Positions 11,346 through 22,100 of a DNA stretch of 64,000 nt are shown here, piece by piece. The translations under genes and the position numbers were made by a program. The stretch is from Chloranthus sessilifolius (Eukaryota; Streptophyta; Magnoliopsida; Chloranthales; Chloranthaceae), in contig CM037593.1 in assembly GCA_021018995.1 (NCBI GenBank), forward strand, positions 39,445,810-39,509,809. Direction: 5' to 3'. Position 1 is the first letter of the stretch, and every line of letters starts with the position of its first letter. The notes under the pieces were generated by a model. The model saw only the letters and a list, made by a program, of their open reading frames with translations, had not been told where the DNA came from and did no database searches.

Positions 11346-12871
11346 ATGGACACGGGGTCAAAATTCTCAAACACCTTGTCTGCTTTGGTAAACCCACCAC
11401 CTGGTGGCAGCCCTGTGGCCACGAGAAAATCTACAAGGATTGCTGAAGCCTCCACATTGGACACCTTTGAGGTGTCTCCACTTGACGTTGAGCCCCAGAT
11501 TCTACAAACCAAAAAGAAATCTGCCCCAAAGAAGAGGGCCAGAGAGCACCCACTTGCTAAGAGCCCTGAGAAATCAAAGAAGAAACAGAAAATGGGAAAG
11601 GAAGTAGCCCCTGAGGTCCTTGAGGATGCAGAGGAAGAAGAAAATGAATACCTCAGGGTCCCATTTGATTTTGTTGCAACAATTCAACTAGAGGCTGAGA
11701 CAATATTTGATCAAGTTTATTTTGAGGAGCTGCTTGAGACCTCTTCCACCATTGAATACCTGACCAAGGCAAAGCTACTGCCCTTGTTGAGGCCCCCATT
11801 GTAATTAGTCTTCCCTAGACTAGTGCAGCTGTTTTATGAAAATATCAGAGTTAAGACTGGAGATGATGGGAACCCAACATTGTTGGTGTTGATTGATAAA
11901 TTTGAGATGCTATTCAATCAGGCAACCATTGCTAAATTACTTAGGATACCTGCCAAGTACAACCCAGAGTGTAGCTTGGCGCCCCCTTTGACAGCCACCA
12001 TCTCTAAGATTGCCAAGGAATTAACTGGAGGAGTCATAGTGTCAGGAGACTCAATCAGGAAGAGAGATCTGCACCCAAACCTCAGATTCATGGATGGAGT
12101 GTTGAGAAAGAATGTTTATTGCTCTGGTCATGAGCAGGAGAGGAGGTCCCCTATAGCTGATACCCTCTTCTTATTTCACAAGAACCACTACTTGGATGCT
12201 GCCAAGTTAATTTTTGAAGGGACGAAGGACATCCATGAGAGGTGAAGACTAAGAAGAAACCCCATTCCCTGCCCTATTGCAGGCTTATTACAGCCTTGCT
12301 GAAGCTTGGCAAATACCCATTTAAGATGGAAGAGGAGACCCACTCTTTGAACCCCAAACAATGTGGAAAGAAGTAATGGGGTATTAGTGGAACTATGATT
12401 GCCAAGGAGAAATAAATGGAGTTACAAAGAGAAGTAGCCCCCACAATTGCAGAAGCTGTTGTTGCTGCTGCAGCACCCTCTTCTAGGTCAGCCATTCCCT
12501 CTACTTCCACACCTGCCACAATCATAGCCACCTCTACCTTACCCTCACCTTTAGCAACCATAACTACCACACCTTTCCCTACACCTGTGACTATCTTCCC
12601 AACCCACCCAAGCCCACCTGTAATAACCCCATACCATAAGAAAAGAAAAGTTGCCAAAACCACCACTGAGCCCCAACCCACCTATATTTCCCAAACCATC
12701 CCAATTCCTGAAACCACAACTATGCCAAACCCCACTCCCAAAAGAAAAATCACTGCCAAGCCAAGAAAAACTACTTCACAAAGACTGTAGTCCAAGGCTG
12801 CTGCTTCGAAGCATGCCAAAGGCAAAGGAATCCAGGAACCACCTGATGTAGGAGAAGATTCTGATGATTAA
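11346..12871 (+). pseudogene. ORF2 of copy X: plant transposon-protein-like extra ORF
   Basis: Homologous to ORF2 of M. The N-terminus is MDTGSKFSNTLSALVNPPPG, then the shared VATRKSTRIAEAST block, a lysine/arginine-rich patch (KKKSAPKKRAREHPLAKSPE, 11506-11600), an acidic stretch (EDAEEEENEYLR), and the conserved globular part (to 12245) with GDDGNPTLLVLIDKFEMLFN and MDGVLRKNVYCSGHEQERR. The C-terminal third (12416-12871) is Thr/Pro/Ala-rich with small basic clusters (KKRKVAK, KRKITAKPRK) and ends DDV-GEDSDD-like. This gives a basic N-terminus, a globular middle and a disordered tail. Compatible with a nuclear nucleic-acid-binding protein; unproven. Broken in a few places. Confidence 0.65.
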
Positions 12872-14778
12872 ATTTGTGCACATATAATTAGTTAGGCTTT
12901 TGAATACAAACTTCCATTGTCCAAATTTTTGTGTCTACATGAAATTTCTTTTTGTTTAGTTTACTATCTGTCTTTGTTTCTATTTGATTATTTTTGTGTT
13001 GTGTGTTTTATTTACTATTGTACTTCATTTTCTCTTTTGTGTCTGTTTTTACCCTGCTGCACATGCCCTTTATCTTAGAGATAGTGAGGACACTGCTTCT
13101 CATAGGTTTGGGGGTGTGACAAGGTTTGCCAATGATGCAGTTAACCTAAGTGCAGTAGAATCAAGTGAGTAAGATAGAAATGGAGCTATGTTCACCTAAG
13201 AGACATTAACAAATGAGAAATTTAAAGATTTTGCAGACCTTTAGGCATTACAAACTTTTAAACTCTAGCATTTCCATGAGGTGAACACCAAGAAAACTCA
13301 TTTATATTAGTACTTAGTGAACCATTAAAGAGAGAAAAAGGTAAGGACATGCTTAAGAGTTCAATGGAAGATCATAACTAGTGAGATTTGGGCTTACAAA
13401 AAAATTTCCTTTCTTTGAGGAGTGACTGAGGCAATTCTTTTTGCTCTAAGGACTGGCTGAGTCAAGGCCCTCACTAGAAGTTAGGCATCTCTAAGTTGAA
13501 ACAACTGACAGCACTTGTGAAATTCAGGAAAGGATCAAGGCCTTCTCTTGAACAGTTTGAGCTTAAACAGACCAAACCCTAATCAACTGCCCTTGTGCAT
13601 ATACCCCTGGAGCCTTAATTTCCAATTTTCTTCAAAATACACCTGAGTACTTGTACCTGAACTTATGGACCTGATTCAAACCTATCCTCACTCTGAGAAT
13701 TTAGAAGATAAAGGGGAAGGAGTTGAAGATAGACAAGCTAGGGTCAACATTGGGAAGATGGAGAAGAAACACCAAAAAGGGGAGAGCAGAGTAGTAGCTA
13801 AGGAAAGAGGTGGCAATAAAAAAAAAAAACCCAAAAACAAAAAGAAAAATGTATCAAAAAGAAAGAAAAATAATAATGAAAAGCAATAGAGAGGAGTTAA
13901 GAGAAAATTTCATTGGAAAAATCATAAAAATAAGAGGAGAAGCTGGCCACTTCAAGTCTGAAAATTTTCAAAGAAGATGAAAGGTGCTGAACTAAAAGAG
14001 GTGAAGTCATGAATCACTTCCTTCACCTGTTGGTTTCTTAATTTTGTATCCCTTTTCACCCTTCCATTCTTTATAACCTACACCCATAAGCCACATTACA
14101 ACCCAGTTAAAGACCTTGTGATCCTAAGCTGAATGAGCTGTTATATAGAGATGAGGAGTTGTCCAATCTATGGTGAGGATTAGCCAATGATGTCAGAATT
14201 TAGTAGCTTTGCCTATGTTTATACTTACAGACCCATTTGGGGTCTGTAATTGCTCTTGATCTTATGATAAAATGAAAATCCTCAAAGTTCTTTATGAGAG
14301 ATTGCCCTAGTGAGCATTGGGTCTGATATTGAATGTGTTGGGCATGGCCTAAAACCTCATATTTTTTTAATTAATGTTGAGCTCAGTACTGACATACAAG
14401 TGTTGTATTTCCCTTGTTATGAACTAATTAGAAATGATGTGCATATATGTAAAAGTTGTGATGATTAAATGTCTGTGCATATCATGTGTTCAAATTTCTC
14501 ACACTTTCGATCAAGGGTGGACTAATGCTCTGTTTATTGACTGTTGACTTGACAATTTACGCTTTTGTTAACTATTTCATTGAGAAGTTTGTGGGCACCT
14601 TCACTGAAAACCCTCAGGAGACTTCACTCCTCCACTAGGGATCACCTAGGGGTTTTAAAGGCTTGATGCATAAGCTAAATGCATCAGTGCTCCCTATGAA
14701 AGTGGCATTTTACATTCTTAGAATAGCTGTTTAAGTTTTGCTTTGCTCAGGGACTAGCAAAGAATAGGTTTGGGGGTA
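12872..14778 (+). other. 3' untranslated tail of X, ending in a structured RNA motif and polypurine tract
   Basis: No protein domain is seen. Around 13665-13890 it is A-rich and purine-rich. The block 14591-14710 is conserved with copy Z and with the Athila-like elements at 57 and 59 kb, and folds into three hairpins: AGGAG (14616-14620)/CTCCT (14627-14631), CTAGG (14635-14639)/CCTAG (14645-14649) and GATGCAT (14665-14671)/ATGCATC (14679-14685). The polypurine tract aggtttgggggta ends against the 3' LTR. Confidence 0.7.
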
Positions 14779-17051
14779 CGTTATTCACTAAAATATACCA
14801 CTTTTCACCTCTTAACCTAGCCTTTGCTAGACCATGAAGCTGACTAATAACTCCTTTTTAGTTTGTTTTGTAGTTAGTAATAAAATGTATAGCTTAACAT
14901 AAAGTCCATGCATTTGGTGACAAGAAGAGAGAGAATTCAAGCAAAAGATGACAGCTGAACTTGAAAGTGATGGAACACCATGGTGGTACACACTTTGGTG
15001 ACTATTTTGCATGTCACAAGGCAACCAAGGAAGTCCAACAGATGAATAAGGTATAGGTGAGAGTGGAGGAAGATGCAACAAAAGCATGTGCATAGCAGCA
15101 GAGGAGCCAATGATTTTTCTCGCACAGTTAAGGTGCTGCCTCTCGCTGTTCATTTCACTGGCAGAGCTCCCTTATGTAGCTAAGACATGTAGCATATTTG
15201 AGCTCGCAAAGAAGTCGCATAGCTCAATGAGGGAGTTACTACAAAGAAGCCCCTCACACAGTAGTCGCGTACTTCCGCTACCATCTACATGTGAAAAAAC
15301 TCGTGAAGTTCACGTGAGGATCAAGCCTTAATGCAGCCACACACGCTACCTCGCGATACCATTTGGTGTGAACAATAGCAAAGACTTCATGAAGTTCTCA
15401 CATGACTCTGGAAGAGAGAGACACCCAGAAGTTCCCTCACGCAGCTCTCGCACAGCTCTTGCATGCCTAAAAGCCTAACCTACACCAAGCGAGATGTGAA
15501 AGCATCTGCACGAGTACCTCATGACAGGAGTTTCTGAAGCTCTTCTGTGCGAGTGCATTCAAAGCTACATTAGCTACGCGATCATCCAAAGTCTTTCTGT
15601 GTGAGACAGCGACATTCAAAGCTAAATTCTACCCCACGAGGACTCTACAAGCTACGCGATAGAAGTAATGCCCAGAAGCCAACCTCGCGAAGCTCGGGCT
15701 CTCCACTTCTCAACCTTAGCTCAAGGACCTTTTGGGGATTTCTCCAGGTCTAGAGCACACATCCCGAGGCATAGATTCTGATGCATGCATTCCAAAGCAT
15801 CCAAGGGTTGTAACAGTGCCACATCTGCTTTAAAGAATTAGGGTTTTACTCTTCTCTTAGCCACAACATGAGGACTAAGTATATAAGTTGTGCTTATAAC
15901 TTAGAAATTATCAATCACTCTATCCTTCAACCTCTGTCGACGGAGAGCTCAAGCAGACTAGGGTTAGGGTTTTGATCACTTCTTTTTTCATTTTTCTTCT
16001 TTCTTAGCCCAGCACTTGCTGGCTAAACCTTTGGTAAGCTATTAGGTGTAATTTCTTTTTAGTTTTGTAATAGATCATTTAAACACTGGGATTTGGTGTT
16101 GAGATGTTGTGCACAAGGCTGCTGTCTTGAGGAATTCCATTGATGGTTATTTTGATCAATGAGATTTGTACTTTTAATGTGTATTAAATCTATTATTTAC
16201 CTATTTTTCCCGTAGTTCTGATCAGGCTATAGCATGCATTTAGGATTTGAGCTTATTGAAAGGCCCATGGAAGCATGAGCTTGTAGCCCTGAGACCATGG
16301 TGGCAGTAGCAGTTTTCATGTTCTATCTCATCATTTGTGGGTAAGGGAGCCTCTGTGGATAGCCTGTGACCATTAGAGTGGACAGACTATAACCCTAGGG
16401 CAATCTTGGTCACAAATCTGAGATGGATTCTTTTTCTCTGCACTTATGCTTGTAGCCTAGTGAGAGATTGTGCAGCAACAGGCTCCCCTCTATTTTACTT
16501 GACCGCTATGGCCATTTGAGTGGAAAGACTATAGCCTTAAGAGCGCCCCAAATGGCATGGGTTGAGTTAGATTCTTCTACTTTGCTGGGGTTATTGATAG
16601 CACTTTAGTATGGATTTGCTGCAAAGAGAGCCCTAAATCTGAGTTACCTAACTGAATGAACTTTTGCCTAAACTGCTTACTTCTCATCCTTTTATCTTTA
16701 TTTTAGCACACCATTACCCCCTTCTTCATAACCCTTTCTTAGGATACGATTGCACCTTATTTCTTTTCTTTTTAAGTAGGAAATTTAGTGTAGTTATGAC
16801 ACCCAACTCCCTTTCTTTAGGATTGTCATATCTGTAGCCGGATCTGGGGGCCTACTATTATAGCCCATTTTGGGTTCTAGATAAATTTCTCTGTGGGACA
16901 AACTCTTACTTATCAAAACTTACTACAATAGCCCTGTATCTTGCAGGCTTAGGATTATTTCAGTTGTGTTGTTTTCATCTTTTATTTTACTTTACTTTTA
17001 TTTTGCTTTTATCATTACACAATAACTAGCACACTGGTAAATCTGACAACA
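14779..17051 (+). repeat. 3' LTR of copy X (2273 bp)
   Basis: Starts CGTTATTCAC directly after the polypurine tract and ends CTGACAACA. It belongs to the same family as the M and solo LTRs but is about 400 bp shorter, and the two internal gaccatt-gagtgga motifs are only about 140 bp apart (near 16,362 and 16,505) instead of about 510. It has its own U3 CG-motif cluster (about 15,115-15,700) and TATATAA at 15881-15887. Confidence 0.85.
15881..15887 (+). promoter_or_regulatory. TATA box of the X LTR
   Basis: TATATAA in the context gactaagtatataagttg, about 1100 bp from the LTR start and equivalent to 9240 in the solo LTR. Confidence 0.6.
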
Positions 17052-17964
17052 CAGTCCTATTTGAGGGCTATAACTGCTCTTGAGCTGTTTGAAATGATAC
17101 ACCCTTCTATTCTATTTTGAGTGAAAGCCCTGGTGAGCTTTTGGTATGAAATTAGGTTTGTTGGGGCCATTATCAAAACATAATTCTCAACTTAATGGTA
17201 TGCTTTTCATTAATTTTCATACAAAATGTCTTGACATGAGCTAATTAATTGTGAAGGAATTATAATAGAATTTTGGTTTTAAACTGATGTTTTTATGTTA
17301 AAAAAAAAAATCCTCTAGAAATTGAATGAACAAGGCGTGGAATGAATTTTATTTTGCTTGAATTTTGTTTTAACATGTTGTGTTGATATTAATTGAGTCA
17401 TTGGAAAAGTTTGTGGGCACCTTCACTGAAAACCATCAGGAGACTTCACTCCTCCACTAGAGATCACCTAGGGGTTTAAAAGCCTTTATGCATATGCTAA
17501 ATGCATCTGTGCTCCTTACAAAAGTGGCATTTTTCATTTCCAATAATTGTTTTTACTTTTTCCTTTGCTCAGGAACTAGCAAAGCTTAGGTTTGGGGGCG
17601 TATTAAATAGTGAAAAATATCATTTTTCACCTCCTAACCTAACCTCTGATGGACCCTTGAGCTGACTAATAAGGTGTTTTAAGTATGTTTTGTAGATAAG
17701 CAATAAATTGAGGCCTTAGTGCAGACATCCATCTAAAAAGGCCAAAGAAGCAACCTACTGCTCAACATGTGCTCAAACAACCCAACGGCCAGCCAATCAA
17801 ATGATCCACATAGCTTTAGAAGTCCATGAGAAGGTCAAGGGCCCAACTGGGTATGCTTGGGACCAAGTGCAGTTGCAAGGAATGAAGATGGCCCATCAAG
17901 AGACTACTATGTGCTGACAAATGAAAGAATAACACACCAAAGATGTGTGCCAACTGTGAAAACT

Positions 17965-18690
17965 CAAGGCAGAACATCTCGAGAGGTTCGTAGTACCTGT
18001 CGAGAAGTTCTGGAGACAAAAGTTTAACTTGTCGAGAGGTTCCATGAACCTATCGAGAGGATTAGAGAGTATACTCCAACCTGTTGAGAAGTTAGAAGGG
18101 AAAGGAACCAACATGTCAAGAGGATCTGAGGAAAAAGAGTGAAGAGCTTGAGAGGATGACAGATCCTCTCGAGAGGTTGGAAGAGCAGTGCAAGGCAACC
18201 TATCGACAGCTTACCTGAAGCCATGCCCATTCTCGCGAGGATTGAAGCAACATGTCGGGCGCTATTTCCATCCCGTCGAAAGCTCAACGGGAGCTTTACA
18301 AAGATGTCGATAGGATTTTCTATAACCTATCGAGAGGATGTAATGAGACTGAACAAAAGGTGAAAAACTGGGCTCCAATCTTGTCGACTAAGCAACGGAA
18401 CCTCTCAAGGAGTCTCCAATCCTGTCGAGAAGCAGACCAACCTGTCGAAAGCTCAGCTGGAGCTTTACAAAGAGGTCGACAGGATTTTGTATAACTTTTC
18501 AAGTGGATTGAAGGAGCCTAGATAGAAGGTGAGAATTCCTATCATCCTGTCGAGAATTAAAGCTAACCTATCAAGAAGTCACAGATCCTATCGAGAGCTT
18601 CATAGAACCTATCAAAATACACAACAAAGCTGACTCAGAACCTATCGACTAGTCAACTTAACCTCTCGACAGTCGAATTGGGAACTTCCT
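17965..18690 (+). promoter_or_regulatory. U3 array of TCGAGAGG-type motifs (copy Z)
   Basis: Roughly two dozen variants of cctgTCGAGAGGtt (for example cttgtcgagaggttc, cctatcgagaggatg, cctgtcgagaagc) at irregular spacing of about 20-40 bp, in both orientations. The offset from the LTR start is about 365-1090 bp, as for the GCGAG clusters of the sister LTRs. The flanks between motifs are not repeated, so this is not a simple tandem satellite. Confidence 0.6.
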
Positions 18691-18942
18691 AGTTCACAGC
18701 AGCTGCCAACTTTAGAATTCTATGCACGAGTTCCAAGGCATGTTAATGACCCTTAGGGGTATTTTTGGTACATAACTAGGCACAAATGGGAACCCTAACT
18801 GCCTCACATATACTCACCAGTTGTGGACCAATAGGAGAGGAGCTTCTAGAAGAGAAATCAGCCACATCAGCAACCCAAAATAATTGAATTATTCCCTTGA
18901 GCTCTGATCAGCTGAAACAATTCTGAGGACAGAGGAGAAGAG

Positions 18943-18949
18943 TATAAAA
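18943..18949 (+). promoter_or_regulatory. TATA box of the Z LTR
   Basis: TATAAAA in the context gaagagtataaaagcctga, downstream of the motif array. Confidence 0.6.
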
Positions 18950-19924
18950 GCCTGAAGAATTTACAGAGCTAGACATCCAGAAATTGAGAGAACCTGAGCA
19001 AAATCTGAGCTCCATTTTCCCTCTAAAAATTCCCTCTCTTTCTTCTTCCTTCATTCTCTCTTTAGCCAATTATGGTTGGGTAAACCCCTTTCAGTAGCTA
19101 GGGTGAGGTTGAGAGCTGTAAATTGAGAGTTTTAGAGGTTGTATAGATGGATTGTATGTTGCCTAGATTGCAAATCTAAGCACAATAGGATTGTAAGTTG
19201 TATTATTACAATGTAATTGTGGTTTCTAAAGGTGATTCTAATTTATATTTCACATTTTCGTATTTGATTTCCATGGATTGGATATTCCTATGGATGCTTG
19301 AGCTTGTAGCTTGGTACCCACAACATTTGTAATAGCTTACCTGTTCCAATTAAGATCCTTGAATTGGAACAATCTCTGGGATGATCTGTTACCATTTGAG
19401 TGGACGGATCATAGCCTTAGGATTGCGTCAATTCTCTGATTGAGAGTGGATTCTTATACCTTGCCTCTGAGCTTGTAGCCAGATGAAGGATTGCTACAAA
19501 TCTGTCCTATACACTGCCATTGATTCAATTGATTTTCAGTAAAGACCAAAATCCCTAGCTACTGCTCTCCACCTTTTGATTTTAATCTTTTCATCTTTCT
19601 TTAACTCTGTGTTTAATCAAGTCTAAATCAATTGCATTTAATTTTATAGTTTTTAGTAAAGTGACAAATCTTAGAAACCTCTCCTCTTTCCTATTTTGAT
19701 TTAGTTTAAATTAGGATAGAGTGCCAGATCTGTCATAGATCTAGAGATTTACCATAGATTAATCACATTTCCCTGTGGACATAGCCTAACTTACCTATTA
19801 AAGCTTGCTGCAATAGCCTTGGTTCTTACAGGACTGCTTGCTTGCCTTAGCCCATTTTGCTGTAATTTATTCATTTAATTTGTTGTTTTAATCATTTAAT
19901 AATTGTAAGGCAAACAAGACAACA

Positions 19925-20299
19925 CCTATCCTTTGCTTTCACAGCTAGTACACCTCCTTGAGGTGTTTTCCTTCATCTGTCAGTACATAGTAGCCTCTTG
20001 GTGGGTTCAATCCTCATCAGATGCAGCTAGTCTTGCTCCCATGTGTGCCCATGTGGACACGTGTCATTTCCATAGAGCTCTGAGGCTCTGTGGACTGCTT
20101 GATTGGCTGGCCTTTTAGGCTGTATCAGCACATGTTGAGCAGCAGGTAGCTTCTTTGGCACTTTTAGATGGATGTCTGCACTAAGACTGTAATTTATTAC
20201 TTATCTACAAAAAATACTCAAAACACATTATTATTCAACTCTAAGGTCCATCAAAGGTCAAGTTAGGAGGTGAAAAATGGTATTTTTCACTGATTAACA
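19925..20299 (-). repeat. Fragment W: inverted LTR start, head-to-head with the Z LTR
   Basis: Read on the minus strand it starts TGTTAATCAGTG at 20299 and follows the first about 350 bp of the Z-type LTR (blocks around 17,690-17,950 match 20,230-19,930 in inverse order). It stops exactly where the Z LTR ends. Likely the remains of an older minus-strand relative into which Z inserted. Confidence 0.75.
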
Positions 20300-22100
20300 A
20301 CGCTCTGTGTCCAAAAGTGGCTTCTAATGGCGATATAATCAGAGATGTCATTGTGGTGTGGGGGTGTTGGGATTGAGTGGCGGTATATATCCTTCATTAT
20401 TGTTAGGAGGCGAAGACGACGGGAGGGAAATCCTCCAAATGGATGGAAAGGGTGTTACCCAACCAATCCTCACCTCACTTTTCTATTGCTTCTGATTGGG
20501 CGTTTCGTGCGTCGTTGTTTTGGGCTTTGTATCAGTTTTGGGTTTCATGTTTGTTTTAAGTTATATGTTCAGGTCCTAGGTCTTCGTTTTGGGTTGTATG
20601 TTCAGGAGGTATGCCTTTGGTGACACCTGTATAAATTTTATTATATAAATAAATGGGTGTTTTTACTTATTGTGTTCATTTCATTGAAGTTTGTTCGTGT
20701 TTATTGTTGTCTGTTTCTTGTTTGTCTTGTTTTGGATGTTTTTGGTCCCATGACGGAAAAGCAAGAACTAAAATAAAAAAAAATGCCCCAATTTGGAGTG
20801 TCGGTCTAGTGACCTGAGTATCGCTACCAAGGTGCTAGTGCTCTTAAAAATAATGTCCCAGTTTTAAGTGACAGTGGGACTGTTATCGGTCTCTTAGATA
20901 TCCAGGAGTGTGTTAGTAATGATTTCATATTGGGAAATAGTTTGATTATTTCGACCACATGCTAGGCTCAATTTTGCAAGTGTTGAATGACCATCATGTA
21001 TCATAGTTTTCAACAAGGATGAGGTGAATGATAGATAAAGAGTGATTGCATCACTTGCCATTTGAGAGTTTTGGATTTTATTCCGAAGATATTTTGAAAA
21101 TCATTTGACTCATTGACCAAAAGAGAAATGAAGGGTGAATGAAAGATAAGGTTTATTGATCTAAGTGTAGCTTCTTATTTAACGGAGTTTTGAAATAGTA
21201 GTCAACTACTTTCTTCTTGGGTGGGTAATGCGATGCCATAATTAAACTCTCCATCATGGTCCAGTACCATCAAATCATCAAATTCTATGGTTAGTAGGAG
21301 CTTATCCTCCTCCCGCCACCGTACGACCACATCTAGTAGTTTGAAGATGTCAGGGATGTCCTCACGGCTTGCTTATACTTCCCTAATAAGATTACCAGGA
21401 ATGCTCTCATAATTTGCTTATGCTTCCCTGAATTCATTGACTGTTCATTCGTCGTATTGCTCTCACTCGGTTATGATTATTTTCTATATATTTTTTTTTA
21501 CAACCTACTAACGTAAGAATTATGAAGTTTGGTGAAACCTTGCATTTTCATTTTTTTCTGCTCTAACATCAACTCTAACGGCTAGAAGGGTGTGTGAGAA
21601 TCCAGAGTTTTCTATATTTCAAAAGAGAGTTTTATGATCCACTAGTTCTTTCAATCAACTTGCCTGAATAGGAGGGGTGGTTAATGAGTCAGATGATTCC
21701 CAAAATATTTTTTGAAAATAATGACCTACAACCGGCGAAAGCCTTAGGATGACCGCGGGGATGATACGTATAAGAGTACACCTATTTAGGCTATGAAACA
21801 TGATGATGACTGAATTATGATTCCAAGGGTTAGGAAGTCCTTCCCCTCTGACAAGTTCCTAGGCATGTTGCCGAAATAATGTAGGTACTCCCCTTGTGGG
21901 TTTTGGTTTTCCTCCAGGTGAGGTGATTGTGTAGGCATTGTTACTTAGGCACTATCTCCTCAATTTCGAGTTCTCGGTAGGGTAAGTGTTATGAGTCAGA
22001 AATATTGTTGGGAAAATGATATGTGTATATATATTTTTGTTTTTTTATATATTTTTTTTTATTTTTTTGTGTTATTGTTTTATGATACAACATCAGTTCC
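20300..22100. other. Unassigned stretch, no gene recognised
   Basis: About 1.8 kb with only short ORFs and no protein motif, LTR end or polypurine tract that I can place. There is a T-rich run with (TA)-like sequence at 22,023-22,077. Some wording (tggcgatat, cccaatttggagtg) suggests old repeat-derived DNA. It may be the downstream region of the minus-strand K/P-rich coding-like sequence that follows. Confidence 0.5.

Larger units (their letters stand above)
7410..17051 (+). mobile_element. Copy X: Athila-like non-autonomous element, plus strand, interrupted by M and by a solo LTR
   Basis: Visible parts are the gag C-terminus (7417-7557), spacer (7558-8168 and 10852-11345, split by a solo LTR), ORF2 (11346-12871), tail (12872-14778) and 3' LTR (14779-17051). 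The gag start and 5' LTR lie left of the window, beyond copy M, which inserted into gag. As in M, nothing between gag and ORF2 resembles pol. Several breaks. It is older than M and the solo LTR, since both sit inside it. Its right flank (17052 onward) is the tail of relative Z, so X probably inserted into Z. Confidence 0.8.
17052..19924 (+). mobile_element. Copy Z: 3' tail and LTR of a sister Athila-like element
   Basis: 17052-17600 is a 3' internal tail homologous to the X tail (including the structured block 17411-17530 and the polypurine tract aggtttgggggcg). 17601-19924 is an LTR of a related but distinct subfamily. The rest of Z is not in view and would lie left of X if X inserted into Z. 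The alternative is an internally reduced element sharing the neighbouring LTR. Broken fossil. Confidence 0.7.
17601..19924 (+). repeat. LTR of copy Z (2324 bp)
   Basis: Starts TATTAAATAGTGAAAAATAT next to the polypurine tract and ends AAGACAACA. The first about 50 bp and the tail share blocks with the X, M and solo LTRs, but the U3 middle is different and carries a TCGAGAGG motif array. TATAAAA lies at 18943-18949. The gaccattt-gagtggacgga motif is present once (near 19,390). Confidence 0.8.

Noticed and set aside
17816-18502. Ser/Leu-rich ORFs in the Z LTR
   Set aside because: They follow the TCGAGAGG repeats and run in several overlapping frames; no sign of coding constraint.
20345-20623. 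Small plus-strand ORF with an Arg-rich patch and hydrophobic tail
   Set aside because: No homology recognised, isolated, and no supporting signals; not reported as a gene.
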